Shown here: piece after piece, positions 1-4,161 of the stretch
How the letters are laid out: each line of letters opens with the position of its first letter
How positions within the stretch are numbered: the first letter of the stretch is position 1
DNA from: a bacterium
GTDB taxonomy: Bacteria > Patescibacteriota > Gracilibacteria > JAUYGZ01 > DAOVYC01
Length of the DNA stretch: 6,193 nt
Assembly (NCBI GenBank): GCA_030635805.1
Contig: DAOVYC010000040.1
Location: 1 to 6,193 of the forward strand
Direction of reading: 5' to 3'
The notes under the pieces: generated by a model
What the model was told of the DNA's origin: nothing
The model's input: only the letters and a program-made list of their open reading frames with translations
The model's database searches: none
Position numbers and translations under genes: made by a program

Positions 1-201
1 GTTTGGGATGATAACTTCTTGATCGCGACCATTATGAATGGTGACAGTTACGAATTCGGAATACTTGAATTTATCTTTGCTGGTAGTGATGTAAATGTTG
101 TTTGGTCTTTCTTCCGGCTTAATTTCATTTTTACTAAAACTTTGCATGAAAAAGAAGATGGCGAAGAAAATGAGGAACCAGAGAAAAAATCTTTTTAACA
201 T
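1..201 (-). CDS. yidC: Probable membrane protein insertase YidC, N-terminal fragment (runs off left edge)
   Basis: Sixty-seven codons are visible from an ATG at 201 down to base 1 with no stop, so the 3' part lies outside the window. Residues about 5-19 are a very hydrophobic segment (FFLWFLIFFAIFFFM) after MLKR, which fits a signal-anchor helix. It is followed by a charged linker and a beta-rich stretch (IYITTSKDKFKYSEF, VTVTIHNGRDQEVIIPN). A YidC with an N-terminal anchor and an extracytoplasmic beta domain would begin this way. The conserved Oxa1-type core is not in view, so the name rests mainly on position: it starts 16 nt after rnpA in the order rpmH-rnpA-yidC. No yidD lies between. YidC inserts proteins into the cytoplasmic membrane. 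No Shine-Dalgarno precedes the ATG. Another small membrane protein is possible. Confidence 0.55.
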   Translation of the reverse strand, partial: MLKRFFLWFLIFFAIFFFMQSFSKNEIKPEERPNNIYITTSKDKFKYSEFVTVTIHNGRDQEVIIPN

Positions 202-208
202 TTTTTTG

Positions 209-228
209 AATTAGGAATTACGAATTTG
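209..228. repeat. Short AT-rich 7-bp repeat at the rnpA 3' end
   Basis: On the plus strand AATTAGG and AATTACG follow each other directly, then a degenerate AATTTG. The rnpA stop codon (TTA on plus, 218-220) lies inside this stretch, so the repeat forms the last residues of RnpA (ISNS) and most of the rnpA-yidC spacer. It is short and could be chance in AT-rich DNA, but other spacers here also carry short tandem arrays. Confidence 0.35.
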
Positions 229-592
229 ATATTTGACTGAGAAGGTGCAGGAGATTTTTCTGTAACTCGTCGAACGACGAATCAACACAAATCTGTTTTA
301 CGGAAATAACGATAATCTGAGAATTTTCCCAGTCAGTATAGTGGGTTCGAATGGTTTCGTAAATTCTTCTTCTGAGTTTGTTTCGAATAACGGCTCTTTT
401 GGATACTTTTTTGCTGATAATGAGGGCGAAACGGGAACGGGGCTCAGGAGCGGGACGAGCGGAGGGAGCGGAGAGATCTTGTTTTTTTGACAGGATCCAT
501 GCTTTAAAAAAACGGTTCCCAGCCGTTCTGCCTTTTTTTATTGCTGTGTCGATAACTTTACGAGAAAGTCCTCGGTATTGTTTCTTGAGCAT
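218..592 (-). CDS. rnpA: Ribonuclease P protein component
   Basis: This is the basic protein subunit that binds the RNase P RNA and helps it cleave the 5' leader from precursor tRNAs in the cytoplasm. The 124-residue protein has the family core: FALIISKKVSKRAVIRNKLRRRIYETIR at residues about 55-82, containing the RNR-type motif (R70-N71-K72-L73-R74-R75), after a basic N-terminal region with a GNRFF segment. Length is normal for the family. It sits 88 nt downstream of rpmH and just upstream of the putative yidC, the classic gene order, and is probably transcribed with rpmH. Residues about 40-53 (LSAPSARPAPEPRS), between the first two strands, are low-complexity and are encoded by copies of the 9-bp GAGCGG repeat read on the opposite strand. 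I infer a tolerated insertion in a surface loop. No Shine-Dalgarno precedes the ATG at 592. Confidence 0.93.
   Translation of the reverse strand: MLKKQYRGLSRKVIDTAIKKGRTAGNRFFKAWILSKKQDLSAPSARPAPEPRSRFALIISKKVSKRAVIRNKLRRRIYETIRTHYTDWENSQIIVISVKQICVDSSFDELQKNLLHLLSQISNS
446..472 (+). repeat. Three 9-bp RRGAGCGGR units inside rnpA
   Basis: On the plus strand the units are AGGAGCGGG (446-454), ACGAGCGGA (455-463) and GGGAGCGGA (464-472). Bases 440-464 match 2686-2710 within queA exactly over 25 bp. Read on the minus strand the array adds SAPSARPAPEP to RnpA. Flanking bases (about 430-445) look like degenerate further units. Confidence 0.85.
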
Positions 593-613
593 TTGTCTAT
601 CTACTGGTGACTA

Positions 614-666
614 TCATCCTTGGGGGAGCGGAGGGAGCGGGAAGAGCGGTACGAGCGGAAGGATGA
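614..666 (+). repeat. Four-unit 9-bp array with inverted-repeat ends, rpmH-rnpA spacer
   Basis: The core is GGGAGCGGA (624-632), GGGAGCGGG (633-641), AAGAGCGGT (642-650) and ACGAGCGGA (651-659). It is bounded by an 8-bp perfect inverted repeat, TCATCCTT at 614-621 and AAGGATGA at 659-666. The element fills most of the 88-bp spacer between rpmH and rnpA, so its transcript could fold with the 8-bp arms as a stem. It has no T-tract and I do not call it a terminator. Confidence 0.8.
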
Positions 667-680
667 CAAAACACCAGGAG

Positions 681-815
681 CTAGCCGGAAACGGAAAGGC
701 TCTTGCGTTCTTTTCGACGACGAGTATTGACAACACGACGACCGCCCTTGGTTTGCATTCTTTTGCGGAAACCGTGTTTTCTGGCTCTGCGAACTTTACT
801 TAGTTTTCCTAACAT
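681..815 (-). CDS. rpmH: 50S ribosomal protein L34
   Basis: This 44-residue, very basic protein is a structural component of the large ribosomal subunit. The ORF runs from ATG at 815 to TAG at 681-683. Its body ([36 protein letters not shown]) matches the L34 signature R-(K/T)-HGFR-x-RM-x-T-x-GR and ends in the usual R-K-x-R-L/S-S region. It is the first gene of the conserved rpmH-rnpA-yidC cluster. The usual start MKRTYQPS is replaced by MLGKLS, about two residues shorter, so the TYQP signature is missing. There is no obvious alternative upstream start and no Shine-Dalgarno. Confidence 0.93.
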   Translation of the reverse strand: MLGKLSKVRRARKHGFRKRMQTKGGRRVVNTRRRKERKSLSVSG

Positions 816-820
816 TGGGC

Positions 821-869
821 AAGCAGTAAGTTAATAAGCAGTAAGCGGTAAGTTAATGACTTTACTGCT
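821..869. repeat. Leader repeats upstream of rpmH
   Basis: AAGCAGTAAG occurs at 821-830 and 836-845 on the plus strand, and GTAAGTTAAT at 826-835 and 848-857. TTTACTGCT at 861-869 is the inverse complement of AGCAGTAAA. The block lies between the predicted promoter and the rpmH start, so it would be in the 5' leader of the operon. The inverted copies could pair as an RNA stem of about 8 bp. A regulatory role is only inferred. Confidence 0.6.
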
Positions 870-874
870 GGGAC

Positions 875-903
875 AATGTAATGAAAATGTGAGTAAAAGT
901 CAA
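875..903 (-). promoter_or_regulatory. Predicted sigma70-type promoter of rpmH-rnpA-yidC
   Basis: Read on the minus strand there is TTGACT (903-898), a 17-nt spacer, and TACATT (880-875). Against TTGACA and TATAAT this scores 5/6 and 4/6 with ideal spacing. Transcription would start near 868, leaving a leader of about 50 nt before rpmH. The -35 box directly abuts the stop codon of the SLH-protein gene, so the cluster need not depend on read-through. Confidence 0.55.
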
Positions 904-1674
904 CTAGTAGCTCATCACATTTACGGCGAGGTGGGCAAACTGGGCGCGAGTGATGGGAGTGTGGCGGAATTCGACAAAGACGTCGGGGAACATGTGAGTT
1001 AAATTTTCGCTCATGCCGGCGAGGAGATAGGGGCGAGTCCAGTCGTCCAGAGGGATGGAAAGGTAGCTGGTGGAGTCGTTGGCGGTGTAAAAGAGTTCGT
1101 TTTCAACGATTTCGCGAGTATCGGAATCGGTGACAGCTATTTTGGCACTGAGGAGAATTTTGAAGGCCTCTCCAAAAGTAACCGGATTGCCCGGTTTGAA
1201 CGGGTGATCTTTGACGCCGTTGACGATGATATATTCACCAAGATAGCCCTTGATAATTTCTTCCAGAATGCCGAGGGCGATGTACGGAGAGTACCATTGG
1301 TTTAATGGTACGTCTGGAAGGCCCGCATAGGCACTCCCCTGCTCCCGAAAGTAATCTATGGCGCTTTGGAGCTCTTCGAGAGAGAAAAAGGCTCCCATGA
1401 CGATTTTTGCTAATTCAGCGCGGTTAATCTGGTTATTTGGGCGGAAGGTACCGTCTTGGTAGCCGGTAACAATACAGTTTTTTATCAGAGCGTTGATATC
1501 TTGTTGAAATAAATGTCCCTGAATATCGGTAACAGAATTTTCTTTACAAGCGGAGCCATGAAGTTTCAGATTGGATTGAAGTGTTTCACTTTGAACACGA
1601 AAATGAAGATAGCCGAAGCTGATCAAAATTGTGAGAATGAGAGTGGAGAAGACGGTGAGTTTTCTGGAGATCAT
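904..1674 (-). CDS. Exported or membrane-anchored protein with three S-layer homology (SLH) repeats
   Basis: The 256-residue protein has a short basic N-terminus and a hydrophobic segment at residues about 7-21 (TVFSTLILTILISFG), which suggests a signal peptide or signal anchor. Three SLH-type repeats follow. SLH1 is at about 48-97, with the hallmark GYQDGTFRPNNQINRAELAKIV. SLH2 is at about 117-177, degenerate (DVPLNQWYSPYIALGILEEIIKGY, then FKPGNPVTFGEAFKILL). SLH3 is at about 203-254 (IPLDDWTRPYLLAGMS, then TPITRAQFAHLAVNVM). SLH repeats typically bind pyruvylated secondary cell-wall polymers and tether proteins to the cell surface. No other domain is visible, so this is either a small wall-binding or structural protein. 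Two cysteines (C43, C67) might form a disulfide outside the cell. The ATG at 1674 has no Shine-Dalgarno. Partner genes are not evident. Confidence 0.85.
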   Translation of the reverse strand: MISRKLTVFSTLILTILISFGYLHFRVQSETLQSNLKLHGSACKENSVTDIQGHLFQQDINALIKNCIVTGYQDGTFRPNNQINRAELAKIVMGAFFSLEELQSAIDYFREQGSAYAGLPDVPLNQWYSPYIALGILEEIIKGYLGEYIIVNGVKDHPFKPGNPVTFGEAFKILLSAKIAVTDSDTREIVENELFYTANDSTSYLSIPLDDWTRPYLLAGMSENLTHMFPDVFVEFRHTPITRAQFAHLAVNVMSY

Positions 1675-1683
1675 TTGTTTAAA

Positions 1684-1787
1684 ATTACAAGATTACAAAA
1701 TTCAAGATTACAAGATTACAAAATTCAAGATTACAAGATTACAAGATTACAAAATTCAAGATTACAAAATTACAAAATTCAAGATTA
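1684..1787 (+). repeat. AT-rich tandem array between divergent genes
   Basis: The whole stretch is built without interruption from two modules: 8-bp ATTACAAR and 7-bp ATTCAAG. Their order is four composite copies, each of two (three in the third copy) ATTACAAR modules followed by one ATTCAAG, then a final ATTA. Composite lengths are 23, 23, 31 and 23 bp. The array occupies most of the 166-bp spacer between the SLH gene (minus) and queA (plus) and begins 10 bp from the SLH start codon. It therefore lies in the 5' region of the SLH gene. Copy number could vary by slippage. The remainder, 1788-1840, is the queA leader, in which I see no convincing promoter and no preQ1-type riboswitch. Confidence 0.9.
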
Positions 1788-1840
1788 ATAATTTTACTTT
1801 TGTGTCTTAGTGCGTTAAGTATCTAGGGCTTTAGTAAACT

Positions 1841-2974
1841 ATGAAACTTTCAGATTTTGATTACGTTCTTCCTCCGGAGTATATCGCACAGCGACCGGTA
1901 AATCCAAGAGATCATTCAAGATTAATGGTGCTTGGTCGGGAGAAGCGAACTGTTGAGCATTATCGTTTTTATGACTTGATAGATCTTTTGAGATCAGATG
2001 ACGTGTTGGTGGCGAATAAATCAAGGGTGATACCGGCGAGGCTATATGGGAGAGCGGATCCTTCTTCGCACGAGGCTTCGAAGGACACGGGAGCGGGACG
2101 AATCGAGATTCTGTTGCTGAAAAGGCTGGATGAGCAGAGGTGGGAAGCGATGGGGAAGCCGGGGAAGAGATTGCGAGTGGGGGCGAAGATAAGATTTCAG
2201 AGGGAGCGGGACGAGCGGGGGGAGCGGAGCGACTGTTTCAGGGCGACGGTGAAGGAGCGGACGGGAAGGACTTTTGTGTTGAGATTCAATCGAAAAGGGC
2301 GAGCGTTGAGCGAGGCCATTCATGAATATGGCGTGATGCCCACGCCACCGTATATCGAGGAAGATTTACGGAAGCCGGATTCTTACCAAACTGTTTATGC
2401 GGACAAGGAGGGGTCGGTAGCGGCGCCGACGGCGGGGTTGCATTTCACTCCGGAACTGATGAAGAAATTAAAAGATAAGAGAATTAAATTTGAATTTGTT
2501 GATCTTCATGTGGGGCTGGGAACATTTTTGCCGGTGAAGACGGATAAGGTTGAGGAGCATGAAATGCACAGTGAGTATTTTGAGCTTTCGAAGGAGGTGG
2601 CAAGAAGACTGAATAAATATAAAAAGGAAGGGAGAAGGATAGTTGCTGTTGGGACGACGAGTGTGCGGGTGCTGGAATCATGTGTGGGCTCAGGAGCGGG
2701 ACGAGCGGAGTCCTTCGACAGGCTCAGGACTTCGGGAGCGGAGGGAGCGGGACGACTGAAGGCCAGTTCGGGAGAGACGGATATATTTATATATCCGGGA
2801 TACGAGTTCAAGTTTGTGGATGCGATGATTACGAATTTTCATTTGCCAAAAAGTACACTCTTGATGCTGATCTCCGCTTTTGCGGATAGAGAGTTTGTTT
2901 TGAAAGCATATGAGGAGGCGGTGCGAGAAAAGTATCGGTTTTACAGTTTTGGGGACGCGATGCTGATCGTCTAG
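1841..2974 (+). CDS. queA: S-adenosylmethionine:tRNA ribosyltransferase-isomerase (epoxyqueuosine synthesis)
   Basis: QueA transfers and isomerises the ribose of S-adenosylmethionine onto 7-aminomethyl-7-deazaguanine at wobble position 34 of tRNAs, giving epoxyqueuosine. Family motifs run the full length: SDFDYVLPPEYIAQRP (4-19), NKSRVIPARLYGR (59-71), MPTPPYI (166-172), SVAAPTAGLHF (192-202), LHVGLGTFLPV (222-232), HSEYFE (243-248), VAVGTTSVRVLES (268-280), IFIYPGYEFKFVDAMITNFHLPKSTLLML (315-343) and KYRFYSFGDAMLI (364-376). At 377 residues it is longer than E. coli QueA (356) although its C-terminus is shorter. The extra length lies in three low-complexity insertions, residues about 72-87, 120-130 and 282-308, all encoded by copies of the GAGCGG repeat. 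The insertions keep the frame and avoid the conserved motifs, so the enzyme is probably active. No other queuosine gene is in the window. The gene is divergent from the SLH gene and convergent with rimK. Confidence 0.96.
   Translation: MKLSDFDYVLPPEYIAQRPVNPRDHSRLMVLGREKRTVEHYRFYDLIDLLRSDDVLVANKSRVIPARLYGRADPSSHEASKDTGAGRIEILLLKRLDEQRWEAMGKPGKRLRVGAKIRFQRERDERGERSDCFRATVKERTGRTFVLRFNRKGRALSEAIHEYGVMPTPPYIEEDLRKPDSYQTVYADKEGSVAAPTAGLHFTPELMKKLKDKRIKFEFVDLHVGLGTFLPVKTDKVEEHEMHSEYFELSKEVARRLNKYKKEGRRIVAVGTTSVRVLESCVGSGAGRAESFDRLRTSGAEGAGRLKASSGETDIFIYPGYEFKFVDAMITNFHLPKSTLLMLISAFADREFVLKAYEEAVREKYRFYSFGDAMLIV
2057..2101 (+). repeat. Repeat insertion 1 in queA
   Basis: TCCTTC and GAAGGA form imperfectly spaced inverted arms around a 14-nt centre, followed by one 9-bp unit GGGAGCGGG (2089-2097). 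The translation is DPSSHEASKDTGAGR between the conserved GR and IEILLL, roughly ten residues more than E. coli QueA has there. It resembles the CCTTCG hairpin plus GAGCGG structure of the third insertion, but more degenerate. Confidence 0.55.
2202..2228 (+). repeat. Repeat insertion 2 in queA: three 9-bp units
   Basis: The units are GGGAGCGGG (2202-2210), ACGAGCGGG (2211-2219) and GGGAGCGGA (2220-2228). In the queA frame they read as RERDERGERS, because the array is entered at the second codon position. The third insertion is entered at the third position and reads GAGRAE. This stretch adds about eight residues in a region where E. coli QueA is shorter. Confidence 0.8.
2686..2760 (+). repeat. 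Repeat insertion 3 in queA: 9-bp units around a palindromic repeat
   Basis: Units AGGAGCGGG and ACGAGCGGA (2692-2709) are followed by the interrupted palindrome CCTTCGACAGGCTCAGG (2712-2728, with outer arms GTCCT/AGGAC at 2710-2730), then GGGAGCGGA and GGGAGCGGG (2734-2751). The translation is GSGAGRAESFDRLRTSGAEG-type sequence between the conserved VLES and the IFIYPG motif. The CCTTCGACAGGCTCAGG sequence is, from general knowledge, a common dispersed repeat in many bacterial genomes. Here it is flanked on both sides by GAGCGG units. Confidence 0.85.
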
Positions 2975-2982
2975 TGGACAAG

Positions 2983-3012
2983 TAGACAGCTGTCTAGACA
3001 GACTCTGTTTTT
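2983..3012. terminator. Palindrome cluster in the queA/rimK convergent spacer, possible terminator
   Basis: Two overlapping perfect palindromes, TAGACAGCTGTCTA (2983-2996) and CTGTCTAGACAG (2990-3001), are followed by a small ACAG/CTGT stem (2998-3008) and five T's (3008-3012). The position, 8 bp past the queA stop, suits a terminator for queA. The stem with a proper loop is weak and GC-poor, so termination is uncertain. On the minus strand no T-run follows. Confidence 0.35.
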
Positions 3013-3014
3013 GG

Positions 3015-3926
3015 CTAGATACTGACGTGTTCGAGATGGTGACTGACGAAGACTTCGGCGTGTTCGATGATTTTTTTGGCAATATTTATTTCGGTAATTT
3101 CTTCTATCGTTTTGAATCCGGGGTTGGCGTTGACCTCCATGATTGCCGGACCGTTTTTGGTGAGGATTATATCTACACCGGATATTTCAAGTTCGAGAGC
3201 TTTGGCGGCACGGATAGCAAGACTTTTCATTTCATTACTAAGTTTGATAGCCTTTCCCTTTCCTCCCAGCTCAATATTGGATCGGAATTCTCCTCTTCTG
3301 GCAACTCTTTCCATGCTGGCAACTACATTTTCTCCGACCACGAAGGCGCGGATATCTTTTCCTTTTGATTCTCCAATGTACTCCTGGAGAAGGATCATGT
3401 CGGAGGAGTTGGCAATAACATTGTAAGCGGATATGGCGGCTCTTTTGGTTTCAGCCAAGATTACTCCTTTACCGTAAGATCCGTGTGAAGTTTTTAGGAT
3501 TACAGGGGTTTCGATATGTTTGAGAGTGTCTTCTAAATAGGTTTCGTCTTGAATAACTACGGTCTTTACCACGGGGATGCTGTAGTGGTTTAAAATTTGA
3601 AGAGTGCGAAGTTTATTTTTAGCTTTTATAATTGAGAGGTAGTTGTTGAGGGTGGGGATGCCAATAAGTTCAGCTTGTTCTATAACGGCTGACTGGATGG
3701 GGATGTTGTTGGTAAGGCTAACGCGGGGAATAATGAGGTCAAGTTTGTTTAGCTTTTCTTTCCCCTTGTAAAGAAGCTTAAGTTCGTGATTGAAATACAT
3801 GGCGCATCTTTCGGAGCGAAGAATACGGGTTTTGTGTCCCCTCTTGATAGCCTCCTCCTTAAGACGCAGTTCTTCTTTACTGGCTCTCTGATCGATTTTT
3901 TTAAATGAAAGAATACCGAGGTTCAT
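3015..3926 (-). CDS. rimK: RimK-family ATP-grasp ligase (ribosomal protein S6 glutamate ligase-like)
   Basis: RimK enzymes use ATP to form an acyl-phosphate on a C-terminal carboxylate and add glutamate residues; E. coli RimK modifies ribosomal protein S6. The 303-residue length matches E. coli RimK (300), and motifs align throughout: ILSFKK start, EEAIKRGHKTRIL (24-36), LDLIIPRVS (62-70), NKLRTLQIL (104-112), the ATP-binding loop KTSHGSYGKGVILAET (145-160), LLQEYIGESKGKDIRAFVVG (179-198), MERVARRGEFRSNIELGG (205-222), SGVDII (249-254) and the metal-binding IMEVNANPGF (262-271; E264, N266). The true substrate is unknown; related enzymes act on other proteins or small molecules. It lies 234 bp downstream of another ATP-grasp gene on the same strand, and may be co-transcribed with it. 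The ATG at 3926 fits the family start but lacks a Shine-Dalgarno; a 9-bp repeat array occupies that position. Confidence 0.92.
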   Translation of the reverse strand: MNLGILSFKKIDQRASKEELRLKEEAIKRGHKTRILRSERCAMYFNHELKLLYKGKEKLNKLDLIIPRVSLTNNIPIQSAVIEQAELIGIPTLNNYLSIIKAKNKLRTLQILNHYSIPVVKTVVIQDETYLEDTLKHIETPVILKTSHGSYGKGVILAETKRAAISAYNVIANSSDMILLQEYIGESKGKDIRAFVVGENVVASMERVARRGEFRSNIELGGKGKAIKLSNEMKSLAIRAAKALELEISGVDIILTKNGPAIMEVNANPGFKTIEEITEINIAKKIIEHAEVFVSHHLEHVSI

Positions 3927-3931
3927 TAGGT

Positions 3932-3976
3932 GGGATTATTGGGATAATTAAGATTATTAAGACGCTTAAGATTAGG
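3932..3976 (+). repeat. Five 9-bp RRGATTATT-type units just upstream of rimK
   Basis: The units are GGGATTATT, GGGATAATT, AAGATTATT, AAGACGCTT and AAGATTAGG, head to tail. The array starts 6 bp before the rimK start codon, exactly where a ribosome binding site would be. Period and the RRGA start match the GAGCGG-type units, but the last five bases differ. Confidence 0.7.
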
Positions 3977-4053
3977 GCTCGGAAATGGGGTCATCTTGAA
4001 TTGCGAGCTATTTTATGGTTTTCTAGGGGAAAAAAGCAAGCACTTTTTGGAGA

Positions 4054-4080
4054 GGGAGCGGAGAGAGCGTGGGGATTTTG
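4054..4080 (+). repeat. 9-bp units in the rimK upstream spacer
   Basis: GGGAGCGGA (4054-4062), GAGAGCGTG (4063-4071) and the possible degenerate unit GGGATTTTG (4072-4080) are in phase. The last one would link the GAGCGG-type and GATTATT-type arrays. The rest of the 234-bp spacer (3927-4160) holds no gene I can support. Confidence 0.5.
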
Positions 4081-4107
4081 TGTATCTGAATTCTAGTATT
4101 TCTGAGT

Positions 4108-4161
4108 TACCTCCTTACGCTCTTCACGCTCTTCACGCTCTTTACCATCCTCACTATCCTT
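4108..4161 (-). repeat. Six 9-bp units abutting the stop codon of the large fusion gene
   Basis: On the minus strand, in order: AAGGATAGT, GAGGATGGT, AAAGAGCGT, GAAGAGCGT, GAAGAGCGT, AAGGAGGTA. The first unit begins on the last base of the TGA stop (4161). The orientation is opposite to the GAGCGG arrays in rnpA and queA. The last unit contains AGGAGGTAA, which looks like a perfect Shine-Dalgarno but no start codon follows at a usable distance. Confidence 0.7.

Noticed and set aside
378..803. Plus-strand 141-codon open frame opposite rnpA and rpmH
   Set aside because: It lies antisense to two well-supported conserved genes and its protein is low-complexity with no family resemblance.
1684..1787. 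CRISPR array
   Set aside because: The units are only 7-8 bp, contiguous and nearly identical, with no unique spacers.
1788..1840. preQ1 riboswitch in front of queA
   Set aside because: The 53-nt leader shows no G/C stem followed by an A-rich tail of the preQ1-I type, and no convincing SD to sequester.
2042..2811. Several open frames overlapping queA on both strands
   Set aside because: They are shadows of queA, kept open by the GC-rich repeats; QueA motifs cover the region from end to end.
1841..2974. queA as a pseudogene because of repeat insertions
   Set aside because: The frame is intact from start to stop, every conserved motif is present, and the insertions fall between motifs.
4108..4116. 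AGGAGGTAA as a strong ribosome binding site on the minus strand
   Set aside because: No ATG, GTG or TTG opens a credible frame at normal spacing; it is a variant of the 9-bp repeat.
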